Source: Halobellus limi (GTDB lineage Archaea; Halobacteriota; Halobacteria; Halobacteriales; Haloferacaceae). From it: DNA of 64,000 nt. The stretch's first letter is position 1, and every line of letters starts with the position of its first letter. Location of the stretch: positions 2,411,355 to 2,475,354 of the forward strand of contig NZ_CP031311.1 of assembly GCF_004799685.1 (NCBI RefSeq), written 5' to 3'. The notes beneath the pieces are model-generated. The model saw only the letters and a list, made by a program, of their open reading frames with translations. It ran no database searches and had not been told where the DNA came from. A program made the position numbers and the translations under genes. Shown one piece after another: positions 33,348 to 41,508 of this stretch.

Positions 33348-34379
33348 ATGCCCCAGTGGGCGACGTTCGCCGGGTTCGCGATCGTCGTCACCGCGGGGCT
33401 GCTCTTACTTTCCCACGCGTCGCGAGCGGTCCTCGACGGCGCCCCGACGGACGAACGCGTCGAGAGTGCGAACCACGAACCCGACGGCCCGAGCGGAAAC
33501 GTCGTCTTCGACGACGGCGACGCCCGGGGCGACGGCACCGTGGTCGACCCAGACGATCGAGGCCGCGTCGCCGACGACGCCGACAGAGCGGACCGAACCA
33601 CCGACGGCGCCGACAGGCCGGACCGCCTCGCCGACGGGACCGACGAAGCGGCGTCCGATCGCGACGAGGACGGAGAGACGATCGTCCTGCCGAAGTCCGG
33701 CGTCGAACTCCAGGTGACAGACAGCCACGACCGCGGCGACGGTTCCCGCTCGATCGAGGGCCGTCCCGCGGCGTCGGACCTCTCGGCGGCGTCGCTCCTG
33801 GCGAACGTCGCCCTCTCTCAGGGCCTGTTCGGCGCGCTGTTGCTCGCTGGCGCGTGGTACGCGGAGATCCCCGCGCGGGCGTTCGGCGTCGCGAGCGAGA
33901 CGACCACCGCCGGTTCGCTCGCGATCGGCGTGGGGCTCGGCCTCGCGCTCTACGCCGCCAACGAGGCCGGCGCGGCCGCGGGAGCGCGGTTCGGACTCGG
34001 AGAGGGCGACCGACTGCGGAGCGCGCTCGCGCCCGACTCCGCTGTCGGGTGGGCCGCGCTGCTTTTCGTCGTCCTGCCAGTCATCGCCGGGTTCGAGGAA
34101 CTGCTCTTCCGCGGCGCGCTCGTCGGCGTGCTCGCCGCCGGGTACGACGTCTCGCCGTGGGCGTTGGCCCTCCTGTCTTCGGTCGCCTTCGGCTTCGGCC
34201 ACGGCGCGCAGGGTCGGATCGGGGTCCTCGTGACCGGCGCGCTCGGCTTCGTTCTCGCGGCGGCGTTCGTCGCGACCGGGAGCCTCCTCGTCGTCGTGGT
34301 CGCCCACTACCTCGTGAACGCTCTGGAGTTCGTCGTCCACGAGGGGCTGGGCGTCGAGTGGCCGCGCGACGCGGCGTGA
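33348..34379 (+). CDS. CPBP-family (Abi/Rce1-like) intramembrane metalloprotease
   Basis: 343 residues. The active-site triad of motifs is complete: EELLFRG (about 248-254), FGFGHG (about 281-286) and HYLVNALEF (about 321-329), all in C-terminal helices. The N-terminal helix (about 7-25) is followed by about 110 very acidic, Asp/Arg-rich residues (30-140) before the membrane core, an unusual spacer for the family. Relatives cleave prenylated or signal-type peptides; the substrate here is unknown. It starts 8 bp after lonB, pointing to a joint membrane protein quality-control operon. Confidence 0.87.
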   Translation: MPQWATFAGFAIVVTAGLLLLSHASRAVLDGAPTDERVESANHEPDGPSGNVVFDDGDARGDGTVVDPDDRGRVADDADRADRTTDGADRPDRLADGTDEAASDRDEDGETIVLPKSGVELQVTDSHDRGDGSRSIEGRPAASDLSAASLLANVALSQGLFGALLLAGAWYAEIPARAFGVASETTTAGSLAIGVGLGLALYAANEAGAAAGARFGLGEGDRLRSALAPDSAVGWAALLFVVLPVIAGFEELLFRGALVGVLAAGYDVSPWALALLSSVAFGFGHGAQGRIGVLVTGALGFVLAAAFVATGSLLVVVVAHYLVNALEFVVHEGLGVEWPRDAA

Positions 34380-34505
34380 GCCGACGACGCGGGCCAGCGA
34401 TTGCGGGTCGGTGAGCGATCCGGCGGGTCGGTCGGTGAACGGTCCGACGACGCGGTCCGGCGAACGCCCCGACCGTTTTTGTCCCTCGGGCCCGCTCGTG
34501 AGGGT

Positions 34506-34835
34506 ATGGAACGCCGCTCGCGGACGATACTGCAGTCGGTGCTCGTCGGCTATCTCGTGTTGCTGCTGGCGTCGATCGTCACCGGGGACCCCGTGGTGAC
34601 GACGGCCGCAGACCTCGGGTTCGCCGCCGTCGCCGGCTACTTCGGGTACACGGTGTACGCGAACCGCTCGCCGTCGGAGGACGAGCGGGTCGTCTACGTC
34701 ACCGCCGCGGCGCTAGTGCTTGCGGGCCTCGCCCAGTTGCTCGCGCTCGTCCCGGGGTTCGGCGCCGCCGCGCTCGCGTCGACGGCGTTCTTCGTCGTCG
34801 GGTTCGTCGGGTACTTTTATTTGCGATGGCGGTAG
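34506..34835 (+). CDS. Small four-helix membrane protein
   Basis: 109 residues, helices near 8-27, 30-50 (AADLGFAAVAGYFGYTVYA), 62-80 and 86-105 (LASTAFFVVGFVGYFYLRW). No motif recognised. A T-rich stretch near 34472-34480 may be its promoter. It converges on the alkyltransferase-like gene at 34882. Confidence 0.65.
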   Translation: MERRSRTILQSVLVGYLVLLLASIVTGDPVVTTAADLGFAAVAGYFGYTVYANRSPSEDERVVYVTAAALVLAGLAQLLALVPGFGAAALASTAFFVVGFVGYFYLRWR

Positions 34836-34881
34836 TCCCGGCGGATCCGTCTCAGCGCGCGCCCCGTCGCGCCCTCACGAC

Positions 34882-35346
34882 TCAGGCGGATTCGATCTCG
34901 CGAAGCCGCGCGGCGACCTCCTCCGGTGCACCGCCGGGCGCGTCGCGGACGCGGTGGTCGGGAACTAAGAGCGGGATCGGGTTCTCCGAGAGCGCGGTTC
35001 GAGCGGTCTCGACGTCCGCCGAGTCGTCGGGGTCGAGGCCGGCCATTCGGACCACGCGGTCGAGCGACACCGTCTCGCCGTAGGGGACGTTCCGCGCCGC
35101 CTCCAGCACGCGCCGGTTTTCGGTCGGTACCGTGAGCCCGACCTCGACGTCGGCGAGGTGGTCCGCCTCGCCGTCGAGATAGGCGAAGATCCGATCGAGC
35201 ACCGGGTGGTCGGGGTCGGCGTCGGCCGGGACGGTCTCCGGGAACGACACGCCGACGACGCGGCCGCTCGCGACGCCGATCTCGACGGCGCGGTCCAGTC
35301 GGTCCGACTCGCGGGCGAAGATCCCGTCGTCCGTGCCGAGGTCCAT
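34882..35346 (-). CDS. Alkyltransferase-like protein (MGMT fold, Asp replaces acceptor Cys)
   Basis: 154 residues. The C-terminal half matches the DNA-binding/active-site domain of O6-alkylguanine-DNA alkyltransferase: ARNVPYGETVSLDRVVRMAGL (about 84-104) and ARTALSENPIPLLVPDHRV (about 115-133). Where the family has PCHR, this protein has P-D130-H-R, so it cannot accept an alkyl group on Cys. Known alkyltransferase-like (ATL) proteins use Trp or Ala there and flag lesions for nucleotide excision repair, so a lesion-sensing role is inferred. The gene is single. Confidence 0.85.
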   Translation of the reverse strand: MDLGTDDGIFARESDRLDRAVEIGVASGRVVGVSFPETVPADADPDHPVLDRIFAYLDGEADHLADVEVGLTVPTENRRVLEAARNVPYGETVSLDRVVRMAGLDPDDSADVETARTALSENPIPLLVPDHRVRDAPGGAPEEVAARLREIESA

Positions 35347-35439
35347 ACCGGGGGTTGCTCGTCGTCGGCCTTGAACGTTCGCGACCGGCCCGAATCAGTT
35401 CCCGTCGCCTCGTCGGTCCCGTCACATCGTCGCTCCCCT

Positions 35440-35480
35440 CGCGTCTTCGACCTCCTCGCATCTTCGGCCTCCTCGCTTCG
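35440..35480. repeat. 17-bp tandem repeat upstream of trpC
   Basis: Units at 35440-35456 and 35457-35473 differ at two positions, and a partial third follows. Direct copies of cacatcg recur in 35420-35515. It lies between the alkyltransferase-like gene and the trp promoter. Confidence 0.7.
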
Positions 35481-35568
35481 GACAGCCCAATCACATCGTC
35501 GGGCCCGTCACATCGGACAGCCCCGACGACCGAGTCGGCGACGCGAACGGCCGCCCGCGACGCGCAAG

Positions 35569-35575
35569 CCTTATG
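35569..35575 (+). promoter_or_regulatory. TATA-like element of the trp operon
   Basis: ccttatg stands 28-34 nt before the trpC ATG at 35603. Transcription should start near 35595-35600, beside a second ATG at 35593. Confidence 0.45.
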
Positions 35576-35592
35576 TGCAAAAGAGTCCGTCA

Positions 35593-35613
35593 ATGAACAT
35601 AGATGAACGCTAG
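35593..35613 (+). other. Six-codon leader ORF overlapping the trpC start
   Basis: ATG at 35593 encodes MNIDER and stops at TAG 35611-35613, overlapping the trpC ATG (35603) in another frame. Depending on the true transcription start it may be absent from the mRNA, so coding potential is low-confidence. Confidence 0.25.
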
Positions 35614-36514
35614 TGAGGACAAACTCGCCCCGGCGGTGCGCTCGATACTCGCGACGGCGCGCGAACGCTCCGGCGGGGCGGAGCGACTCGACGTCGACGC
35701 CCGGTCGTTTCCCGCGGCGGTCGAGGCGACGGAGGCGGCGGGACGCGTCCCCGTCGTCGCCGAGGTCAAGCCGACGAGTCCGACGACCGAGGGCGAACGG
35801 ACCGACGACCCCGTCGACCTCGCGAGGGAGATGGTCGCCGGCGGCGCGACGGCGCTGTCGGTGCTGACCGAGCCCGAGCACTTCGGCGGGTCGGCGGAGA
35901 ACCTGCGTCGTATCCGCGGGGCCGTCGACGTCCCCGTCCTGCGGAAGGACTTCGTCGTCCGCGAGGCGCAACTCGACGCCGTCGAATCGGACCTGATCCT
36001 GCTCATCGCGCGCTTCCTCGACGAGCAGGGGACGGACTCGCTCGCGACGCTGTACGAGGCGGCCCGCGAGCGGGGCTTTCAGCCGCTCGTCGAGGTTCAT
36101 ACCCGCGAGGAACTGGATCGCGCCCTCGAGGTCGGCGCGGAGATAATCGGCGTGAACAACCGCGACCTGGGGAAGTTGGAGGTCGACCTCGACACCTTCG
36201 AGCGGCTCGCTCCGCACGTCCCCGAGGACGTGACGCTCCTGGCCGAGAGCGGCGTCACGAGCGTCGCGGACGTCCGTCGGATGCGCGCGGCGGGGGCGGA
36301 CGCGCTCCTGATCGGGACGGCCATCATGGACGGCGACGTCGAGGCCAACACCGAGCGGCTGACGACGGCGGACGCCGAGCGGGCGAGCAGAGCGGCGGAG
36401 ACGAGCGACGCGGAAACGGACGCGGGGCCGACGAGTTCGGAGTCGACGGACGCGAAGCGAGGACGCGCGGAGTCGACAGATACGACACCGAGGAACACGG
36501 ACACAAACCAATGA
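35603..36514 (+). CDS. trpC: Indole-3-glycerol-phosphate synthase
   Basis: 303 residues. The TIM-barrel signature [15 protein letters not shown] (about 51-65) holds the catalytic Lys, and [25 protein letters not shown] (about 112-136), [24 protein letters not shown] and [13 protein letters not shown] complete the family set. It closes the indole ring in tryptophan synthesis. The last 45 residues are a low-complexity Ser/Thr/Asp tail not needed for the barrel. Its stop overlaps the trpB ATG (ATGA), showing translational coupling. Upstream trp genes (trpD, E, G) are not in this window. Confidence 0.95.
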   Translation: MNASEDKLAPAVRSILATARERSGGAERLDVDARSFPAAVEATEAAGRVPVVAEVKPTSPTTEGERTDDPVDLAREMVAGGATALSVLTEPEHFGGSAENLRRIRGAVDVPVLRKDFVVREAQLDAVESDLILLIARFLDEQGTDSLATLYEAARERGFQPLVEVHTREELDRALEVGAEIIGVNNRDLGKLEVDLDTFERLAPHVPEDVTLLAESGVTSVADVRRMRAAGADALLIGTAIMDGDVEANTERLTTADAERASRAAETSDAETDAGPTSSESTDAKRGRAESTDTTPRNTDTNQ

Positions 36515-37809
36515 CACAACAGTACGCGGACGGGAAGTTCGGCGAGTACGGCGGACAGTACGTACCGGAGGCGCTGATGCCGGCGATCGAGGAGTTGACC
36601 GACGCCTACGAGCGGTACGTCTTGGAGAACGAAGACGGCTTTATGGACGAGTTCCGGGACCGACTCCGGGACTTCGGCGGACGACCGACGCCGACGCAAC
36701 ACGCCGAACGGCTCTCCGAGCGGTACGGCCGGGAGGTCTACCTGAAGCGCGAGGACCTCCTGCACGGCGGCGCGCACAAACTCAACAACGCGCTCGGGCA
36801 GGTCTTGCTCGCGAAGTACATGGGCAAAGAGCGCATCGTCGCCGAGACCGGCGCGGGCCAGCACGGCACCGCGACGGCGATGGCGGCGGCGCACCTGGAT
36901 ATGCCGTGTGAGATCTACATGGGTGAGCGCGACATCAACCGCCAGCGCCCCAACGTCTTCCGGATGCGGCTCAACGGCTCGGCGGTCAACCCCGTCACGA
37001 CCGGCCGCGGCACGCTGAAGGAGGCCATCTCCGAGACGATGCGCGACTGGGCGACGAACGTCGAGGACACCCACTACGTCATCGGCTCGGTCGTCGGCCC
37101 GCACCCCTTCCCCGCGATGGTCAGAGACTTCCAGGCCGTGATCTCCGAGGAGGCCCGCCGCCAACTGCGGGAGAAGACCGGCGGGCTCCCCGACTCGGTG
37201 CTCGCCTGCGCCGGCGGCGGGTCGAACACGATGGGCGCGTTCGCGCACTTCGTCGACGACGCGGAACCTCGTTCCGCAGACGAGGCGAGCGGCGGGGAGC
37301 CGCGAGACGACGAGTCGGTAGATCTCTACGCCGTCGAGGCCGGCGGCTCCACGCTCGAAGTCGACGAGGAGGCCGGCGTCGCCCCCAACTCGGCGTCGCT
37401 GTCGACGGGCGAGGAGGGCGTCCTCCACGGCGCGCGGACGAAGCTCCTGCAGGACTCCGACGGCCAGATCATGGAGAGCCACAGCGTCTCCGCCGGCCTC
37501 GACTACGCGGGCGTCGGACCGGAACTCGCCCGCCTCGTCGACGACGGAAGGGTACACGCCGTCAACGTCGACGACGACGGCGCGCTGGAGGCGTTCCACC
37601 GGCTCTCCCAGCTGGAGGGGATCATCCCCGCGCTGGAGACGGCGCACGCGTTCGGCTACCTCGAAGAGCACCACGAGGACCTCGGCGAGGTCGTCCTCGT
37701 GAACGTCTCCGGCCGCGGCGACAAGGACCTCGAGACCGTCATCGAGGAGACCGAAAAGCGCGACATCGAGGCCGCGCCGTCGATGGCCGAGTTCTCGGGG
37801 GGGATCTGA
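36511..37809 (+). CDS. trpB: Tryptophan synthase beta chain
   Basis: 432 residues. [16 protein letters not shown] at the N-terminus, PLP lysine in [19 protein letters not shown] (about Lys90), [13 protein letters not shown], the phosphate-binding [10 protein letters not shown] (about 231-240) and C-terminal GRGDKDL all match. It condenses indole with serine. A halophilic acidic insertion ([19 protein letters not shown], about 251-269) explains the extra length over about 400. Overlaps trpC and is followed by trpA after 1 bp. Confidence 0.96.
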   Translation: MTQQYADGKFGEYGGQYVPEALMPAIEELTDAYERYVLENEDGFMDEFRDRLRDFGGRPTPTQHAERLSERYGREVYLKREDLLHGGAHKLNNALGQVLLAKYMGKERIVAETGAGQHGTATAMAAAHLDMPCEIYMGERDINRQRPNVFRMRLNGSAVNPVTTGRGTLKEAISETMRDWATNVEDTHYVIGSVVGPHPFPAMVRDFQAVISEEARRQLREKTGGLPDSVLACAGGGSNTMGAFAHFVDDAEPRSADEASGGEPRDDESVDLYAVEAGGSTLEVDEEAGVAPNSASLSTGEEGVLHGARTKLLQDSDGQIMESHSVSAGLDYAGVGPELARLVDDGRVHAVNVDDDGALEAFHRLSQLEGIIPALETAHAFGYLEEHHEDLGEVVLVNVSGRGDKDLETVIEETEKRDIEAAPSMAEFSGGI

Positions 37810-37810
37810 G

Positions 37811-38698
37811 ATGGGCGACGGATCTTCGGTGGACGACGGGTCCGGTTCCGATCCCGTCCGCAACCCCGACCTCGAAGCGGCCTTCGCCGACGGCCCCGCG
37901 TTCGTCCCGTACCTCGCCGCGGGCGACCCCGACTACGAGTCCTCCCTCGAATACGTCGAGGCGCTCGAACGCGGCGGCGCGGACGTCATCGAACTCGGGC
38001 TCCCCTTCTCGGAGCCGATCGCGGAGGGCCCGACGATCCAGGGCGCGGTCGTGCGGGCGCTGGAGGGCGGAATGACGCCAGATCGGTTCTTCGAGTTCGT
38101 CGAGGACCTGGACGTCGACGTACCGCTCGTGTGTATGACCTATTACAACCTCATCTACCAATACGGCTCCGAGCAGGGTCCCCGGCCGTTCGTCGAGCGC
38201 GCCGCGGAGGTCGGGCTCTCGGGCTTCGTCGTCCCCGACCTCCCCGCCGAGGAGGCCGACCCGCTCAGAGAGGCCTGCGACGAGTTCGGCCTCGACCTCG
38301 TGTTCATCGTCGCGCCGACGACCCGCGGGGACCGGCTGGAGCGGATTATGTCGCAGGTCTCCGGCTACGTGTACGTGCAGGCGCGACTGGGCGTCACCGG
38401 CGCGCAGGAGGACGTCTCCGGGCAGACCGAAGAGAGCCTCGACCGCCTCGCCGACTACGACGTCCCGAAGGCGGTCGGGTTCGGGATCAAGACCGGCGAG
38501 CACGCCGAGCGGATCGTCGCCGGGGGCGCGGACGGCATCATCGTCGGGAGCGCGCTCGTCGACATCGTGGCGGAGGGCGCCGAGGCGGGCGAATCGGCGG
38601 AGACGGTCGCCGGGCGGCTCGAAGAGAAGGCCCGAGAACTGAAGCAGGGCGCCCTGCGCGGATACGAACAACGCGTGCCCCAAGCGGAAGGCAAATAA
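37811..38698 (+). CDS. trpA: Tryptophan synthase alpha chain
   Basis: 295 residues, TIM barrel. [19 protein letters not shown] (about 31-49), [19 protein letters not shown] (about 59-77), YNLIYQYG and [13 protein letters not shown] with IIVGSALVD identify it. It cleaves indole-glycerol phosphate to indole for TrpB. In E. coli the sequence is PFSDPLADG with catalytic Asp60; here both Asp are Glu (PFSEPIAEG), a conservative change I believe is common in haloarchaea. An N-terminal 15-residue acidic leader precedes the barrel. The aldolase gene follows after 27 bp. Confidence 0.95.
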   Translation: MGDGSSVDDGSGSDPVRNPDLEAAFADGPAFVPYLAAGDPDYESSLEYVEALERGGADVIELGLPFSEPIAEGPTIQGAVVRALEGGMTPDRFFEFVEDLDVDVPLVCMTYYNLIYQYGSEQGPRPFVERAAEVGLSGFVVPDLPAEEADPLREACDEFGLDLVFIVAPTTRGDRLERIMSQVSGYVYVQARLGVTGAQEDVSGQTEESLDRLADYDVPKAVGFGIKTGEHAERIVAGGADGIIVGSALVDIVAEGAEAGESAETVAGRLEEKARELKQGALRGYEQRVPQAEGK

Positions 38699-38725
38699 CC
38701 GACGGTTGCCACAGTCTCTCACACG

Positions 38726-39520
38726 ATGAACGCAGGACTCTCGGCGCGGCTCGACCGCGTCTCGACAGGGGGGCGATACCTCGTCGTCCCGATGGACCAC
38801 GGAATCACACTGGGGGCCGTGAAGGGCCTCGTCGACCTCGAATCGACGGTCGACTCGATCACGCGCGGCGGCGCCGACGCCGTCCTCACGCAGAAGGGCG
38901 TCGCCCCGCGCGTCCACCCGAACAAGAACGGCAAGGGCTACATCGTCCACCTCAACGGATCGAGCGTGATCGGCCCCGACGAGGAGGACAAGCGACGCAC
39001 CGGCTCGGTGGAGGCGGCGCTGCGCGCCGGCGCGGACGCGGTCTCGTTCCACATCAACGTCGGCAGCGACCACGAACCGGATCAGCTGACCGAACTGGGC
39101 GACCTGACCGAAGAGGCCCACCGACTCGGCGTGCCGGTGCTCGCGATGAGCTACGCGCGCGGCCCCGGCGTCGACGAACACGACGCCGAGAGCCTCTCGC
39201 ACGCCGTCCGGATCGCCGAAGAGCTGGGCGCGGACGTCGTCAAGACCGCCTACTCCGGCGACGCCGACTCCTTCGAGCGCGTCTGTGCGGCGACCAGCCT
39301 GCCGGTCGTCATCGCCGGCGGGAGCCGCGGGACCGACTTAGAGACCGCGCGGATGGTCCGCGGCGCGATGGACGCCGGCGCGGCCGGCGTGTCGATGGGA
39401 CGGTCGATCTTCCAGCACGACGAGCCGGAGGCGATCACCCGCGCGGTGAGCGCGATCATCCACGACGACGCCGACGTCGACGACGCCGTCGAGGCCGCGG
39501 GGCTGGGTCTCGAAGCCTGA
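38726..39520 (+). CDS. 2-amino-3,7-dideoxy-D-threo-hept-6-ulosonate synthase (class I aldolase, aroA')
   Basis: 264 residues of the DhnA-type class I aldolase family: RYLVVPMDHGITLG (about 17-30), Schiff-base Lys in ADVVKTAYSGD (about 167-177), VVIAGGSRGTD and AGVSMGRSIFQHDEP. Haloarchaeal members beside trp genes are thought to start the archaeal alternative shikimate route (ADTH synthase) rather than act as glycolytic fructose-bisphosphate aldolase; both names are in use. Position after trpCBA supports aromatic amino acid synthesis. The partner 3-dehydroquinate synthase II is not seen in this window. Confidence 0.85.
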   Translation: MNAGLSARLDRVSTGGRYLVVPMDHGITLGAVKGLVDLESTVDSITRGGADAVLTQKGVAPRVHPNKNGKGYIVHLNGSSVIGPDEEDKRRTGSVEAALRAGADAVSFHINVGSDHEPDQLTELGDLTEEAHRLGVPVLAMSYARGPGVDEHDAESLSHAVRIAEELGADVVKTAYSGDADSFERVCAATSLPVVIAGGSRGTDLETARMVRGAMDAGAAGVSMGRSIFQHDEPEAITRAVSAIIHDDADVDDAVEAAGLGLEA

Positions 39521-39594
39521 ACGAAAACGACCACGCAGCGGTCGGAGACTTCCGAGCCCACGTGCTTATCACCGTGGCGGGCCAACCCGGAGGT

Positions 39595-39753
39595 ATGCCC
39601 GCGACGCTCGAAGTTCGATGCACCAACGACGAGTGCGAACTCGATATGTTCGAGCTTCACTACACGTACGATATGCCCGACAGCGTCGGCGTCGACGACT
39701 TCGTCTGCCCGTACTGTCGCGAGGGCGACTCGCTGGAGGCGATCGAGCTATGA
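39595..39753 (+). CDS. Small zinc-ribbon protein
   Basis: 52 residues, with Cys at C-T-N-D-E-C (about 9-14) and CPYC (about 38-41): a four-Cys single zinc site. I recognise the pattern LEVRCTNDECELDMFELHYTYDMP as a small haloarchaeal family without a known function. It stops inside the start of the Hsp20 gene (ATGA overlap at 39750-39753), so the two are co-translated. Confidence 0.8.
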   Translation: MPATLEVRCTNDECELDMFELHYTYDMPDSVGVDDFVCPYCREGDSLEAIEL

Positions 39754-40181
39754 GCGGCTTCGAGCGGTTCGACGGGGGCGACGCTCCCGAGCGCCTGAAG
39801 GAACTCGGCGAGTCGATCGCCGAGAACGCCCTAGAACGCGTCGGGCGCGGCGTCGCTCGGGTGCAGGAACGGACGCCGCTGCCGTACGACCTCCTCGAAA
39901 GCGACGAGGCGTACCTCGTCGTCTTCGACGCGCCCGGCGTCCGTCGAAAGGACGTGCAGGTGCGCTTCGTCGACCGCGAGGTGCGCGTCACGGTCGATCG
40001 GTTCCGCACCTTCCACGAGGGCTTCGAGATGCGCTTTCCCGGACGCGGACTCTCTCTGGACGGCGCGGCGCCGCTTCCGGAGGGCGTCGCCGTCGATCCG
40101 GAGAGCGCCTCCGCGACTGTCACCGAGTCGGGAACGCTGCAGGTAGAGGTCCCCAAGCGCGGCGGCGACGCCGAGGCGTGA
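39750..40181 (+). CDS. Small heat-shock protein (Hsp20/alpha-crystallin type)
   Basis: 143 residues. The alpha-crystallin domain covers about 48-137: YLVVFDAPGVRRKDVQVRFVDREVRVTVDRF, then FPGRGLSLDGAAPLPEGVAVDPESASATVTESGTLQVEVPKR, with the beta7-type LxLxVxP-like end. The N-terminus is short and helical. It prevents aggregation without ATP. Translational overlap with the zinc-ribbon gene is unusual for an Hsp20 and hints at a functional pair. Confidence 0.87.
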   Translation: MSGFERFDGGDAPERLKELGESIAENALERVGRGVARVQERTPLPYDLLESDEAYLVVFDAPGVRRKDVQVRFVDREVRVTVDRFRTFHEGFEMRFPGRGLSLDGAAPLPEGVAVDPESASATVTESGTLQVEVPKRGGDAEA

Positions 40182-40246
40182 GGGACGCGACCGGCGTCGG
40201 ACCCGCCGCCGTCGGCCTCTCGAACCGGAACCACCGCCGATTTCCT

Positions 40247-40305
40247 GGATCGGTCCCTACCGTAGCCCCCTCGGATCGGTCCCTACCGTAGCCCCCTCGG
40301 ATCGG
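40247..40305. repeat. Perfect 26-bp tandem duplication plus partial third copy
   Basis: Two identical units at 40247-40272 and 40273-40298, then the first seven bases of a third. It lies between the convergent Hsp20 and Nudix genes. The absence of any difference indicates a recent duplication. Confidence 0.95.
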
Positions 40306-40325
40306 CGACCGCCGACCTCCCATAA

Positions 40326-40925
40326 TCAGACCGGCAGTTCCGCGTCGGGGCCGACGACGCGGTCCGGCTCTTCGGGCACCGTCCAGTCGGTCGTCAGTTC
40401 GAGCAGTTGCAGCAGCATCACGCCGGTCGCGCCCCAGACGGTGTAGTCGCCGACGTGGAAGAAGTGGATGCGACGCGAGCCGTAGGTGGGGTGTTCGCGC
40501 CGTTCGGACTCGTAGTTCCCCAAGTCGGTCAGCTCCGCGACCGAGAGCGCGACGACCTCGGCGACCTCGCGCTCGTCGGGGTCGTACGAGCGGTCCGGCA
40601 CCTCGGCGACGAACGGTCGAACGGAGTAGTCGGTGACTGTCCGGATGTCGTCGAGCCGTCCGACGACGCTCGTTTCGGAGGCTCGGAGACCGATCTCCTC
40701 GTCGGCTTCACGGAGTGCCGTGGCGCGCAGACCCGAGTCCTCCGGCTCGCGCGACCCGCCGGGGAAGCTCATCTGGCCGGGGTGCTCGCCGAGGTGGTCC
40801 GCGCGCCTGGTAAACAGGACGTGCTCCTCACCGTCCCGATAGAGGATCGGCGCGAGGACCGCGGCCTGCTGGCCCGCCCCTTCGACCGCGTCCGGCGCGT
40901 GTCCCGACACCCGCGAGAGATCCAT
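40326..40925 (-). CDS. NudL-type Nudix hydrolase (CoA pyrophosphatase-like)
   Basis: 199 residues from the ATG at 40925 (TATA tcttatac at 40953-40960 on the opposite reading, 28 nt upstream). VLFTRRADHLGEHPGQMSFPGGSREPEDSGLRATALREADEEIGL (about 37-81) combines the Nudix box READEEIGL with the LFTxRxxxLxxHPGQxxFPGG motif of NudL/YeaB CoA pyrophosphatases. It would cleave CoA derivatives to phosphopantetheine and adenosine bisphosphate. In-frame upstream ATGs exist but lie beyond the promoter. Single gene. Confidence 0.88.
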   Translation of the reverse strand: MDLSRVSGHAPDAVEGAGQQAAVLAPILYRDGEEHVLFTRRADHLGEHPGQMSFPGGSREPEDSGLRATALREADEEIGLRASETSVVGRLDDIRTVTDYSVRPFVAEVPDRSYDPDEREVAEVVALSVAELTDLGNYESERREHPTYGSRRIHFFHVGDYTVWGATGVMLLQLLELTTDWTVPEEPDRVVGPDAELPV

Positions 40926-41031
40926 ACTCGGAGGGACGTAGGAGCCCGGGCGTCTTATACTGTCTGCTGAGGATTCGTGAAGGATTCGGGGCGGCCGGCG
41001 CTCCGGAGGGTACGCGTCCGCCCCGCGTGGG

Positions 41032-41508
41032 TTACGCGTCCAGTTCGTCGTCGAGGCGCGCCCGGATGTCGTCGACATCGACCGCGTCGGACCAGACGGC
41101 GACGTCGTACGTGACGTCCAACAGTCGCCGCATCGATTCCTCGTCCCCGTCGGTGACGGCGCGTGCCGCCTCGGTCCGAAGCCGTTCGGCGACCGCCCGT
41201 GCGGCGGCCTCGCGGTCGACGTCCCGCTCCCGGACGTCGAGGATGTGCGGCAGGTCCTCCGCGTTCTCCGGGAGCGTCGGGAACGCCGCCGGCCCCGGGA
41301 TCAGGAGCGTCTCGCCGCCCTGCTCGTAGCGAACCAGCGCGTACGAGGCCACCGCGTCGTCGACGGCGCCCGAGAGCGCGGCGGCCTCGACGTCGGAGCC
41401 CTGTTTGAACGCCAGTTCGCCCAGCGCGCGTTCGAGTTCCGCGGGCGTGAGCGCGCCGAAGAGGTCGACGACGCCGGCCAGTTCGTCGGACTGGAGTTCC
41501 GAGGTCAC
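41032..41508 (-). CDS. Conserved haloarchaeal protein
   Basis: 158 residues, helical and acidic, beginning MTSELQSDELAGVVDLFGALTPAELERALGELAFKQG. I recall it as a haloarchaea-only family without assigned function. A degenerate regular pattern DVEAAALSGAVDDAVASYALV suggests a helical bundle. Its GTG start overlaps the stop of the glucosyl-phosphoglycerate synthase gene (GTGA at 41505-41508), so it is translationally coupled to compatible-solute synthesis; any role in that process is only an inference. Confidence 0.72.
   Translation of the reverse strand: MTSELQSDELAGVVDLFGALTPAELERALGELAFKQGSDVEAAALSGAVDDAVASYALVRYEQGGETLLIPGPAAFPTLPENAEDLPHILDVRERDVDREAAARAVAERLRTEAARAVTDGDEESMRRLLDVTYDVAVWSDAVDVDDIRARLDDELDA

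Noticed and set aside
35347-35602. A trp attenuator or T-box-like leader
   Set aside because: No Trp-rich leader peptide, no T-run terminator hairpin and no tRNA-binding pattern were found before trpC.
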